Assembly: GCF_004342845.1 (NCBI RefSeq)
Contig: NZ_SLXB01000018.1
Location: 23,922 to 87,921 of the forward strand
Source of the DNA: Prevotella heparinolytica
Lineage (GTDB): Bacteria; Bacteroidota; Bacteroidia; Bacteroidales; Bacteroidaceae
Reading direction: 5' to 3'
Length of the DNA: 64,000 nt
Part shown: piece by piece, positions 16,879-25,507 of the stretch
Layout: each line of letters opens with the position of its first letter
Numbering within the stretch: the stretch's first letter is position 1
Translations under genes and position numbers: made by a program
The notes under the pieces: model-generated
What the model saw: only the letters and a program-made list of their open reading frames with translations
Told to the model about the DNA's origin: nothing
Databases searched by the model: none

Positions 16879-16954
16879 AAAAGCCGGGTTCGCGGCATTT
16901 TATCGGCCTCAGAACATGCTGTGAGGGCTATAAAATGCCGCAAACCCGGCTTTT
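16879..16954. repeat. 25-bp inverted repeat, long hairpin
   Basis: The arms 16879-16903 and 16930-16954 (AAAAGCCGGGTT... and ...AACCCGGCTTTT) are 25 bp each with a single mismatch; the 26-nt loop contains a smaller CCTCA/TGAGG stem. It lies between divergent genes, the cassette to the left and RloA to the right. It could be a bidirectional terminator, an element boundary or an operator. The remaining gap to 17171 shows no gene. Confidence 0.8.
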
Positions 16955-17171
16955 CATAAAATTATCGATAAATTGATATTTTTTTTGATGGTTTTTATAA
17001 ATGTCTTGTTAGTCAGTGGGTTATGGAAGCGCTTCGCCGGGGAGGGGAGGAGGTTCTGCTTCATCCGCGGCTTCTCGTATTAGCATGAACACACGTTGAT
17101 TAGTATGTTCTTATCAGTTGTTTATAAGTAATGAAATTTTTAAACCGATGTATTTCGTCTTTTTTCTATTT

Positions 17172-17248
17172 TTTGCTATAATTTGACTTTGCGTATTGTT
17201 ATTATGGGTTTTATTTGTAAATTCGCACATTGAATTTGCTATAATTTG
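17172..17248 (+). promoter_or_regulatory. duplicated TTTGCTATAATTTG before rloA
   Basis: The 14-bp sequence is found at 17172-17185 and 17235-17248, 63 bp apart. The second copy ends 8 bp before the rloA ATG and includes a promoter-like TATAATTTG. Repeated promoters or an operator pair are both possible. Confidence 0.45.
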
Positions 17249-17256
17249 TCGATTGT

Positions 17257-18579
17257 ATGATATTAAGAGTAACAATAGGTAATCTGTATTCTTTTATGGA
17301 AGAAACTGCAATCAGTTTTGTTGCAGGAAAGAGTACAATGCATGGAGAACAGGTAAGCAGGGCAGAAAAGCGTGATGATATTTCTGTCTTGAAAGCCGGT
17401 GTTATCTATGGTGCTAATGCTTCCGGCAAAAGCAATATTATCAAAGCCGTTTCCGTGATACAAAAGATTGCTTTGTCTGGTGTGCCCAAGAAATATGTGG
17501 AACCGTTCAAATTAACTACCCCGAACAGCAAGCCCTCAAAGGTGGAAATGGAATTTAAAGTAGGGAAAAAGTTCTTTGCATATGGAGTTGAATTTTCCTT
17601 TAAAGGTATAGTGGAAGAATGGCTTTATGAAATTAACAGTCGTACGGACAAGAAGATTTATGCACGCAAAATTACAGCAGATGGAAATGAATTTACATTT
17701 GGTGCAGTTAATGGTGATGCGGAAACGCTACAATTATTGAAATTTATAAGCCAGAGTACTCCTGTGACAGATAGTTTTCTCGCAGAGTACATTAAGCGAA
17801 ATGGTAAGGGATTGCCTCTAATCAATGACGTATATCGTTGGATGAAAGAAAATTTGAAGATAATTTTCCCGGATTCACGTTATGACGGTATATTCATTCG
17901 TGCAGAGAAAGATGAGGATTTTGCAGCAGCAACTAAGTCTTTATTAGAGTATTTCAATACAGGCATTGTAGATATACGCCGTACTAAGGTGAATAAAGAA
18001 GATGTCGATTTACCTAAAAACTTAATAAATGAACTTTTGGCAGATGCAAAACCCGATAACATTTATGTAATTGCATCACCGTCGGACTCTACTATTTATT
18101 TCTTTGAAACAGATTCAGAGGGAATAACGATTATATATAAGCAAAACGCAATCCATAAGGCTGCCGGCAACAATGAAGTTCCATTTGAGATGAGTGAAGA
18201 ATCCGATGGTTCCATCCGCCTGTTGGACTTCATTCCTATGCTGATTGACCTTCGGCTGAATGAATCGGTTTATTTGGTTGATGAAATAGATCGCAGTATG
18301 CACCCTATGTTGTCACAAAAGTTATTAGAATATTATTTCAATCATCTTTCTAACGAGCGTGATACGCAATTGATATTCTCTACGCACGAATCCAACTTGT
18401 TGAATTTGGAGTTAATTCGGGCTGATGAAGTTTGGTTTGTGGAAAAATGTCAACAAGGAGCATCGCATCTTACTTCTTTGGCAGAATATAAGCCAAGGGA
18501 AGATATACGCAAGGGTTATCTGCAGGGAAGATATGGTGCGATTCCTTTCTTTGCTCCTATCAAAAGTTTAAAATGGTAA
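17257..18579 (+). CDS. RloA/AbiLi-like AAA ATPase
   Basis: A 440-residue ABC-like AAA ATPase of the AAA_15/21 group. Walker A is GANASGKSN near residue 55, the signature-like SDGSIRLLDF lies near 320, Walker B is VYLVDEIDRSMHP near 345, and the H-loop is FSTHESNLL. The family is found next to RloB or AbiLii in restriction and abortive-infection loci. The gene is AT-rich compared with the cassette to its left. It ends 6 bp before rloB. By analogy the ATPase senses phage infection and licenses the RloB effector; that role is inferred. Confidence 0.85.
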   Translation: MILRVTIGNLYSFMEETAISFVAGKSTMHGEQVSRAEKRDDISVLKAGVIYGANASGKSNIIKAVSVIQKIALSGVPKKYVEPFKLTTPNSKPSKVEMEFKVGKKFFAYGVEFSFKGIVEEWLYEINSRTDKKIYARKITADGNEFTFGAVNGDAETLQLLKFISQSTPVTDSFLAEYIKRNGKGLPLINDVYRWMKENLKIIFPDSRYDGIFIRAEKDEDFAAATKSLLEYFNTGIVDIRRTKVNKEDVDLPKNLINELLADAKPDNIYVIASPSDSTIYFFETDSEGITIIYKQNAIHKAAGNNEVPFEMSEESDGSIRLLDFIPMLIDLRLNESVYLVDEIDRSMHPMLSQKLLEYYFNHLSNERDTQLIFSTHESNLLNLELIRADEVWFVEKCQQGASHLTSLAEYKPREDIRKGYLQGRYGAIPFFAPIKSLKW

Positions 18580-18585
18580 GCAGCC

Positions 18586-19227
18586 ATGAGAAAAAGAAAA
18601 GACTTTGAACGACCGGAAGGGATAAAATCCGCAAGATTGGTTGTCATTGCAGCTGAAGGCAGAAATTCTGAAAACATCTACTTTGAGGCGATGAAAACCG
18701 AACGGTGTGCTTCGGATGTTCATGTGGAAATTCTGCATCGCGACTCAAATGATTCAAGCCCTGAGAGTGTTTACAAGCAAATTCGTGGATTTATAGCCGA
18801 ATATAACATTGAAGATGACGACCAACTGTGGGTTGTGGTAGATAGGGATAAATGGAAAAACAAAATGCTTTCCTCGGTGGCGCAGCATTGTGCACAGAAT
18901 GGCAATTTACACTTCTGTGTAAGTAACCCGTGCTTTGAATTATGGTTGCTGCTTCATGTGGAAGATATTGCTTCATATGATAAGGAGCAGATGGAAGCTC
19001 TTTCCTTGAACCGGAAAGTGAACTGTCAGGATACGTGGCTGAAGAAACGCATGAAAGATTTGACCGGACATTATCATGAATCGGATTATGATGCAGCTGC
19101 TCTTTTACAGCATATTGTTACTGCAATGGAAAGAGCGGAAAAATTGGATGTATCACCAAAAGACAGATGGCCTCAAAGTGTCGGAACAAGGGTTTATTTG
19201 TTGGCGAAGAGTATAATGAATTTATAA
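18586..19227 (+). CDS. RloB/AbiLii family protein (Toprim-like)
   Basis: A 213-residue RloB-like protein. The N-terminus contains IAAEGRNSENIYFEAM, with the Toprim-type Glu; WVVVDRDKW supplies the DxD; and HFCVSNPCFELWLLLH is the conserved hydrophobic core of the RloB family. Toprim-type effectors cut or nick nucleic acid. With the preceding ATPase it forms a two-gene unit like Campylobacter RloAB and lactococcal AbiL, and conceptually close to PARIS (AriA-AriB). Activity and target are not known for this pair. Confidence 0.85.
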   Translation: MRKRKDFERPEGIKSARLVVIAAEGRNSENIYFEAMKTERCASDVHVEILHRDSNDSSPESVYKQIRGFIAEYNIEDDDQLWVVVDRDKWKNKMLSSVAQHCAQNGNLHFCVSNPCFELWLLLHVEDIASYDKEQMEALSLNRKVNCQDTWLKKRMKDLTGHYHESDYDAAALLQHIVTAMERAEKLDVSPKDRWPQSVGTRVYLLAKSIMNL

Positions 19228-19376
19228 TCAAGAACACCCATCCTCCTCCCGAACCGTCAAGAAAAAAGAAAATAATCTCTCTATAAATTATCAAGAAAAC
19301 GGAAAGGATAAAGCGGGGGCAGGGCAGCCTGATGCGCGGATGTGCCGTGCGTGCGTTGTTGTCACTCATCGTCCTT

Positions 19377-19600
19377 TCAGTGCTTGCGGGTGTGCTTGTA
19401 CTTCCGGGTCACTTTCCTCATGGACGCCATTGCGCGCTCCATGCCTTTGGTGATTTCGGGCTGCTGCTCCATGTAGGTGCTCAGCACCTCCTTCAAGGTT
19501 TCCAACACGACGAGCGTTTCCGCTCTGTGAACTGTTTCGAACGAATAATTAAGAATCTCTCTTTCGTCGAATGCGATTCGGATGTCTACTTTTTATTCAT
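19377..19600 (-). pseudogene. small helical gene with a frameshift at codon 4
   Basis: A promoter (19620-19627) and an ATG at 19600 lead into MNKK, then stop. Shifting one base within the A-rich run continues VDIRIAFDEREILNYSF, a helical middle with VVLETLKEVLSTYMEQQ, and a basic C-terminus RKVTRKYKHTRKH, about 74 codons in all. No in-frame ATG, GTG or TTG restores the main part before its middle. The loss of one A in the run explains it; a sequencing error or slippage is also possible. I do not recognise the family. The overlapping rightward frame at 19332 is not convincing. The 19228-19376 gap holds no other gene. Confidence 0.5.
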
Positions 19601-19619
19601 AATTTTAAGTAAAATGGCG

Positions 19620-19627
19620 CAAAGATA
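19620..19627 (-). promoter_or_regulatory. -7 box of the frameshifted small gene
   Basis: TATCTTTG on the minus strand, 19 bp upstream of the ATG at 19600. Confidence 0.5.
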
Positions 19628-19751
19628 GCAAAATTCCCTTTCCTTGTATAAAAGAAAACAGCCGATTGCAGATGCGCAAGAGCGCAAAAGGAGGAAAAGC
19701 GTTTTTCTTCGCCGGACACGCCGGTTTTACCACAAAAAAACGGCCATGAAA

Positions 19752-19783
19752 TTTGGATACGGGCATGAAATGCCGTACCTTTA
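19752..19783 (+). promoter_or_regulatory. promoter of the isolated GT2 gene, with palindrome
   Basis: TTTG (19752-19755), a 20-bp spacer and TACCTTTA (19776-19783). The -7 box is buried in a perfect palindrome ATGCCGTA-CCTT-TACGGCAT (19770-19789), which could be a repressor site. The ATG follows about 90 bp downstream. Confidence 0.5.
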
Positions 19784-19877
19784 CGGCATGCAAGATTCTT
19801 GCGGAAACGTGAAAAGAAACATTCCCTCAAAACAAAACGCCATCATTACGATAAGCAGGAAACGTAACCACCCTAAA

Positions 19878-20942
19878 ATGGAGCAGAACAACCACCCTTT
19901 GATATCGTTCGGAATACCCGTGTACAATGCCGCCGGCCTGATAGAGCGCACCCTGCTGTCTGCCTTGGACCAAACCTACCCGAACATCGAATACCTTTTT
20001 GTGGACGACAAGGGCAACAGCATGGACATCGTGCGCCGTGTGGTGAACGGGCATCCGCGCGGCCATGCCGTGCGCATCATCGACCAGCAGCGCAATCAAG
20101 GGATAGCCGTGGCCCGCAACGCCATTCTGGACCATGCGCAAGGTGAGTATCTCTTTACGATGGACTGCGACGACGTGATTGTGCCCGACTGCATAGAAAT
20201 TCTTTACAACCAAATGCGGAGCCATCCCGTGGACTTCGTGGCCGCCTCGTTTGTGCGCATGGACATGAACGGAAATACCTACAAAGGCTGCCGCTACGAC
20301 GACACCATCGTGGAAGGCGGCACCTATCCCGTGGCGCGCTACCGCTACGGCGAAGGCAAAGAACTGTTTGTGGCCTCGTGGAATAAGCTGTACCGGCTCG
20401 ACTTCCTGAAAAAACACGACATACGCTGCCGGCCCGGACACTACAACGAAGACCCGTGGTTCACCTATCAAGTCATCCTGAACGCCCGTTCCTGTCACCT
20501 CATTCCCCACTGTACGCTGTACTACACCTGCAACCCCGAATCCGTGTCGGGCCTCTCCGCCTCGCGAGGATATACGGAGAAAATAGCACGCCAATACGTT
20601 GAGATACAGCAGTTGAAGAGCAACTACATTCGCCCCCTCACTGCCGAGACATTCTATCGCAACCTGTTGGCGGACATCATGCAGATGAGCCTCTACCATG
20701 CCTACCGCATCGCCGACTCACGCCTGCTGCCTGCCGCCTTGAGGAAAGAGCTGATGCGGCAGATCCTGTCGGTATGTTTTACCGCCCCCGCCCGCGGCCA
20801 CGGAGGAAAGCGAACGGCCAAATACCTGCTTCTCCGCGTTTTCTTCTCCCTGCCCATGACACTGAAGTGCGGCATGGTCGGTTTAGGCAGGACATTGCAA
20901 GTGAAAAAGCGGATAAGCAGGTGGGTGCATTTTAAACATTAG
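19878..20942 (+). CDS. glycosyltransferase family 2
   Basis: GT2 of 354 residues. ISFGIPVYNAAGLIERTL starts the nucleotide-binding fold, FVDDKGNSMD follows, and DCDD at 96-99 replaces the usual DSDD metal motif. The start is ATG 19878, where family similarity begins; the longer upstream frame spans the promoter. The gene is alone on the plus strand and converges with the leftward exopolysaccharide operon, 21 bp from its last gene. More GC-rich than the GT2 genes at 5-8 kb, so possibly of different origin. Confidence 0.87.
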   Translation: MEQNNHPLISFGIPVYNAAGLIERTLLSALDQTYPNIEYLFVDDKGNSMDIVRRVVNGHPRGHAVRIIDQQRNQGIAVARNAILDHAQGEYLFTMDCDDVIVPDCIEILYNQMRSHPVDFVAASFVRMDMNGNTYKGCRYDDTIVEGGTYPVARYRYGEGKELFVASWNKLYRLDFLKKHDIRCRPGHYNEDPWFTYQVILNARSCHLIPHCTLYYTCNPESVSGLSASRGYTEKIARQYVEIQQLKSNYIRPLTAETFYRNLLADIMQMSLYHAYRIADSRLLPAALRKELMRQILSVCFTAPARGHGGKRTAKYLLLRVFFSLPMTLKCGMVGLGRTLQVKKRISRWVHFKH

Positions 20943-20963
20943 AATAAGAGCGTGTTTGTTATC

Positions 20964-21914
20964 CTATTCCTTTCCCGTCATGCGCCGGATGTAATTGCGG
21001 ATATCTAAAAGGAAGTTGCGCACCCGTGGCAGGCTTTGTCCCGACTTCAGGTTGTAGAGCAAAGACTTGGAGTCGTAAATCATCCGGAAATTCTCGGTGC
21101 AGAGCACCGGTTTCTTGGTGAGACGGTTTATCTCGATGGCCTGCGAAAGGTTGCTTTCCACAAACAGCATATAGTTCATGGACGAGGCAAACTCTTTCGC
21201 CTTGAACGAGGCGTGGCAGTTGGCACGCCGGCGGGCATCCATGTCGGGCAAATCGAGCATCACAAGTTTATTGTACTTCACGTGGTGCTTGGCCAGCCAT
21301 GCTTCCGTTTCAGGACGGTACTTCTCTAACCGTGAAGTCACCAGTGTGCCGATGGGAGCGCCGGGAATGAACAAGGGCTTGGCATTGAGCAGGAATTGAC
21401 GGTAGCGCTCGCCGTCGTCATTCTCTTCGGGAGTAGGGTCTACGCACAACACACCATCGATGTCGAAACAAGCTTTCCGGATGCCGGTATGGTTCATGAT
21501 GTTCCACTGAAAATAGCGCGGAAGGGGCACTGCCTCGAAATAGTAATCCACCAGATTCGTCTTCTCCGGAGCGGCATACACCACACAGTAGCTGATATCA
21601 AAGTCGCCTTGCAGTTCTTTCAGCAACTCTTTGCACTTGTTCAGGGCCGAGCCGGTTGCCACACTGTCGTCTACCACCAGAATCTTCTTGAACCGGTGCA
21701 TGTCGAAAAATTGGCCGCGTTCGCCCGATTTGTAGATATGCCCGTTTCGGAAAGAATCCAGATCCGTCACCGGACGGTTCAGGTAAAGTGCCAGCAAATT
21801 GGCCGGAAACATGCCGCTGCGCGGGATGCCCACAATGAGGTCGAAATCGCGCGGCAGGATGTAGAGCCGCTTCAGAATGATTTCGTTCAGGTCGTTTATG
21901 TTGCGATAGTTCAT
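20964..21914 (-). CDS. phosphoribosyltransferase fused to a HAD-like domain
   Basis: A 316-residue two-domain protein. Residues 1-115 form a type I PRTase domain, with VGIPRSGMFPANL and the PRPP loop ILVVDDSVATGSA (78-90). From about 147 a HAD-like domain begins with FDIDGVL (Asp151, Asp153) and continues to the C-terminus with LVTSRLEKYRPETEAWL. The start is ATG 21914, overlapping the previous gene's stop (ATGA). It is the last gene of the exopolysaccharide operon. A fusion of PRPP-dependent transfer and phosphatase-like chemistry inside a glycan operon could make or process a ribosyl intermediate; this is inference. Confidence 0.8.
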   Translation of the reverse strand: MNYRNINDLNEIILKRLYILPRDFDLIVGIPRSGMFPANLLALYLNRPVTDLDSFRNGHIYKSGERGQFFDMHRFKKILVVDDSVATGSALNKCKELLKELQGDFDISYCVVYAAPEKTNLVDYYFEAVPLPRYFQWNIMNHTGIRKACFDIDGVLCVDPTPEENDDGERYRQFLLNAKPLFIPGAPIGTLVTSRLEKYRPETEAWLAKHHVKYNKLVMLDLPDMDARRRANCHASFKAKEFASSMNYMLFVESNLSQAIEINRLTKKPVLCTENFRMIYDSKSLLYNLKSGQSLPRVRNFLLDIRNYIRRMTGKE

Positions 21915-23110
21915 TTTTTCTCCTCCTGATAGTCTTTGATGATTCCATAAATTTTCTGTACGCTGTGCCCCCAACTGTGCGTCTCGGCAAAGGCCACGCG
22001 TTCCTGTTCCAGTTGTTTGTCGCCGATTTCTTTCACGGCGGCATCTATGGCAGACAGCCACTCTTCCTGATTGGCGGCAAGATGTGTGTGGGCCGAGAAG
22101 ACGTCGCGCATGGTGTGGGTGCTGGTGGCTACCGTGGGCTTCCCCATAGCCAGATACTCGTCGATCTTCAAAGGATAGTTACCGTCGGTCATCGGGTTGA
22201 CCATTTGCGGATTGATGCACACATCGTAGGCACGTAGATAAGCCGGCAGTTCGTTCACCGTCTTCTTTCCGAGAAAATACACGTTGGGCACACTGTGGAT
22301 GGGGTGTGCTTGAAAGCCTGCGTCTTCGGGTCCGGTGAACACAAAGCTGTACCGGGGACGCTGCTTAGCCAAGGTCAGCAGCAGGTCTCCGTCCAGACGC
22401 GTACTGTTCACTGTTCCCAAGTATCCGATGATGGGATGGGGGATGTTTTGTATGTCTTCCGGCGTCTCATATTTTTTTGAGGCGTCGTAGAGTGACAGGT
22501 TTACTCCGGTTTCAATCGGGTAGGTCTTGGGATTGTAAACTTGCAGTTCGGCCGCAAAATTGGTGGAATTGGCCAATACGATATCGGCAGATGCCGCCAG
22601 CGCATATTCCGAGCGTGCACCGTGCTTGTGCCAATAGCGCTCGCCGATGACGTAGTCTCGCCGATAGTAGATGCTGATGGCGGGCCGGATGTACTCCTTC
22701 AGATAGCGGCTGCGGAAAAGGTCTGTGTCAATCAGGTGGATATAGTTTTTAAAGCCCAGTTCGCCGGCCATTTTCACTATCCAGCGGCCCAGCTTTTTGT
22801 TGTTCACCCGGTTGAAGAGGTTGAACAACGGGGTAGGGAGCTGTCCCACGGGAAGCAGCGTAAAGGGGCAATCCAAAACCCACATGTTTTCATTGATTCT
22901 TCGCAAGGCGGACGTTTCTCCTTTAAGCACCTTTATCCGGTGGCGGTAAGCGGCCGATTGCTTGTCGCCTTTCAGGCGGGAGGTAATGTCGAGTGGCGTG
23001 CTGACGTAGAGTACCCGGTTCTGCTTTGAAATCTCCAGAGCGGTATTTTTGATGGTACTGCCTATCTCGATGTCCCATGATTGCAGGCTGGTGATGATGA
23101 AGTCTTTCAT
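21911..23110 (-). CDS. glycosyltransferase (GT4-like, GT-B fold)
   Basis: A 399-residue GT-B protein. The N-terminal half is atypical (DFIITSLQSWDIEIGSTIKN, HLIDTDLFRSRYLKEY); the C-terminal half has PIIGYLGTVNSTRLD and the donor loop region NYPLKIDEYLAMGKPTVAT, typical of GT4. It sits in the leftward operon with 4-bp coupling to the PRTase-HAD gene and about 45 bp after the upstream GT4. Sugar unknown. Confidence 0.82.
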   Translation of the reverse strand: MKDFIITSLQSWDIEIGSTIKNTALEISKQNRVLYVSTPLDITSRLKGDKQSAAYRHRIKVLKGETSALRRINENMWVLDCPFTLLPVGQLPTPLFNLFNRVNNKKLGRWIVKMAGELGFKNYIHLIDTDLFRSRYLKEYIRPAISIYYRRDYVIGERYWHKHGARSEYALAASADIVLANSTNFAAELQVYNPKTYPIETGVNLSLYDASKKYETPEDIQNIPHPIIGYLGTVNSTRLDGDLLLTLAKQRPRYSFVFTGPEDAGFQAHPIHSVPNVYFLGKKTVNELPAYLRAYDVCINPQMVNPMTDGNYPLKIDEYLAMGKPTVATSTHTMRDVFSAHTHLAANQEEWLSAIDAAVKEIGDKQLEQERVAFAETHSWGHSVQKIYGIIKDYQEEKK

Positions 23111-23156
23111 GGTCCTTTGAAGTTAAAGTATGCATGCTTGGTTGCATACGGGTTTG

Positions 23157-24284
23157 CTATTTTGATGATATCTCGCTGTAAATCTTCACATACTCCTCGG
23201 CTGTGTTTTTCCAAGAAAATTGTTCCACGCGTTTCAGGCCGTAGTGCACTTGCTGCTCGTAGAAAAGGTTGTCGGTCTCTAAGCGCAGCAGCGCGTCTGC
23301 TATCTCCTGCGGTTTTTGCGGATTGACAAGGAGGGCGCCTGTTCCTGCCACTTCGGGCATGGCGGAAGTGTTGCCGGTGATGACCGGCGTGCCGCATGCC
23401 ATAGCTTCGAGTATGGGAATGCCGAATCCTTCCTTTATCGAAGGGAAAAGAAAGGCGTAGGCTCTGTTGTACAGGGCCGGTAAATCTTCACCGGGCACAT
23501 AGCCTGTATAAACGATATGGGCTGCACAGCTATCGATGCCCATATCGGCCAACAGGCTTTCTACGTAAGTTTGTTCCAGCCCGGTTACGATAAGTCTCAG
23601 TTTTCTTTTCGACCGGTTCAGGTACTCATGGTAGGAGCGTAATACGCCTCTTGTGTTCTTGCGCGGGTCGGTGTTTCCCAAAAACAGAAGGTACTCGTTT
23701 TCCGCTATGTATTTGCGGGTGACGGAAATCGTCTCGTCTTCTGGCAACAAGTGATATTGATTGCCGTATCCATTATAGACTACACTGAGCCGGTTTTCCA
23801 ACGTGGGGAATCTCTTTAGAATATTGGTGCGCTCTGTCTCGGACACTGTAATGACATGATGGCAGTGGCCTATAATTCTTGGAACATTCCAACGGCGGTA
23901 GTACCAGCCTAATTGTTGATAGCGCGACATCCCATCGGACTTCTCTTCGCCCAAAAAGATAATATCATGAAGTGTCAGCACAGTGGGTATACCCGAATAC
24001 AATGGTGCCGTGTTGGAGGTGCAATGCAACATGTCGACCTTTAAACGGCTGACGGCTAAGGGCAGAGCTATCTGTTCCCATAGCGGATAGGTGGGGCATT
24101 TCAGATCGATGATATGGAGATTGGCCGATTCGTGCAGGCAACGATCTTCTCCGGGTGCGACAAACACAAAATATTCGTTGTCGTCTTTTCGGCTCTGAAG
24201 CTGTCTTAGAACCTCTAAAATAACAAAGTCCATCCCGTGTTTGTCGCATCGGAAGATGCGTTGTGCTTCAATGGCTATTCTCAT
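23157..24284 (-). CDS. glycosyltransferase family 4
   Basis: A 375-residue GT4 of the mannosyltransferase-like type. HCTSNTAPLYSGIPTVLTLHD and HVITVSETER lie in the acceptor domain; LLFLGNTDPRKNTRGVLRSY and FPSIKEGFGIPILEAMACGTPV (E-x7-E) form the donor domain. The start ATG overlaps the preceding GT2-like stop by 4 bp. It should add one sugar to the lipid-linked repeat in the cytoplasm. Confidence 0.88.
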   Translation of the reverse strand: MRIAIEAQRIFRCDKHGMDFVILEVLRQLQSRKDDNEYFVFVAPGEDRCLHESANLHIIDLKCPTYPLWEQIALPLAVSRLKVDMLHCTSNTAPLYSGIPTVLTLHDIIFLGEEKSDGMSRYQQLGWYYRRWNVPRIIGHCHHVITVSETERTNILKRFPTLENRLSVVYNGYGNQYHLLPEDETISVTRKYIAENEYLLFLGNTDPRKNTRGVLRSYHEYLNRSKRKLRLIVTGLEQTYVESLLADMGIDSCAAHIVYTGYVPGEDLPALYNRAYAFLFPSIKEGFGIPILEAMACGTPVITGNTSAMPEVAGTGALLVNPQKPQEIADALLRLETDNLFYEQQVHYGLKRVEQFSWKNTAEEYVKIYSEISSK

Positions 24285-25507
24285 TGTTTTTCTGTTTTTG
24301 TCTCTGTTGAAACATTATTCTTTTTTTTCTTCTTCTTAAACTGTTTGATGTGACTGGATAGAGAAGCAAAAATAAGGACAGGTAATGCCCAAAGAGCTTT
24401 TTTGAAGCGTCGGGCTATTTCACCTTCGGGCAAGGCCATGATAAATGTTAATGTGATGCCGGCTAATAGCATATACCACTTGGGGCTCATGGTCCAATCG
24501 AGTATGGTCACGATGAAAGTACAGAAAGTAATAAGGGCTATGAGCAGGAAGCGGGAAGGAAGCAACCACTGGAACAGTTTGTTCACATAATCCCACTCTC
24601 CTTTCAGTAAAGCCAAAGGAAGTTGCTTTATGGCATGGAAAGTTGTGCTGTATTGAGTCTCGATCCATTCCTGCCTGCGTGCCTCATAACTGTCGGCATT
24701 ATCTTCTTTCTTGCTGTAACACACCACGTCTTCCATGTATTCGGTATAGATGTTCTGCTTCAGCAGGGCTGTTTCTATGGATTTTGTCAAGTCCGAACCG
24801 GATAGGGTGGGCGCAATTCCATGAAACATCTGGAAATCGAATGCCATGGCCGAACCGATCAAAGCGGAAGAGAACCCCATACGGGTATGTGCCTTACGGA
24901 AAAGATTGTTGTTGATTTCTTCACTGGCGGCACTGAGAATGGCAATGCTGGTGGTGAGGTTTTCCGTCATGCGGTGTGCCTGAATAGCGTCGCAACCGGA
25001 ATAATATGCGTTGTTGAACAAATTGAGTGCATTGGGCACGATACGGTTATCGGAATTGAATATCACCACCATGTCATATTCATTCGGAGAATAGCGTTCC
25101 ATCACTTGCTGGATGGCATAGACCTTACTGCATTGCTCGCGATCGGGCACAACGATGTTGACCGGCATTTGCAGTATGGTGATGAAATCCTCTTCGGGCA
25201 ACTGTGTGGCAGCCACGGCAATGTCGTATTTCTCGCGCGGATAGTTTTGCGTATCCAGAAAATGGTTGATGGATTCAATCACTTCCTTACCGTTGCGCAA
25301 TACACTGAACAATACCAGAAAACGTTGTTCTACTGCGGCTTTAGGATAGGGATTCTTATACTTGCCCAAGGAAAAAAGAGAACATATAAACAAATAAATT
25401 ACCGGAATAGATAAAAATAGAAACAGCACAGCGTCGGCAATTTGCAGTGCATTGTTGTTCTCGTCCATCCACCAGTCGGGATTGAATATGGAAAAAATGT
25501 CCATCAT
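24281..25507 (-). CDS. membrane GT2-like protein with altered catalytic motifs
   Basis: A 408-residue membrane protein with one N-terminal helix (about 24-48), a GT2-like domain and two or three C-terminal helices (about 305-375), then a Lys-rich tail. It aligns with the GT2 at 2462-3634 through SEEINNNLFRKAH and FSSALIGSAMAF. The metal motif reads NSDN (151-154) where the paralogue has DADN, and the QxxRW region reads RRQEW (277-281). It may therefore be inactive, regulatory or specialised. It overlaps both neighbours by 4 bp, so it is a fixed part of the operon. Confidence 0.8.
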   Translation of the reverse strand: MMDIFSIFNPDWWMDENNNALQIADAVLFLFLSIPVIYLFICSLFSLGKYKNPYPKAAVEQRFLVLFSVLRNGKEVIESINHFLDTQNYPREKYDIAVAATQLPEEDFITILQMPVNIVVPDREQCSKVYAIQQVMERYSPNEYDMVVIFNSDNRIVPNALNLFNNAYYSGCDAIQAHRMTENLTTSIAILSAASEEINNNLFRKAHTRMGFSSALIGSAMAFDFQMFHGIAPTLSGSDLTKSIETALLKQNIYTEYMEDVVCYSKKEDNADSYEARRQEWIETQYSTTFHAIKQLPLALLKGEWDYVNKLFQWLLPSRFLLIALITFCTFIVTILDWTMSPKWYMLLAGITLTFIMALPEGEIARRFKKALWALPVLIFASLSSHIKQFKKKKKKNNVSTETKTEKQ

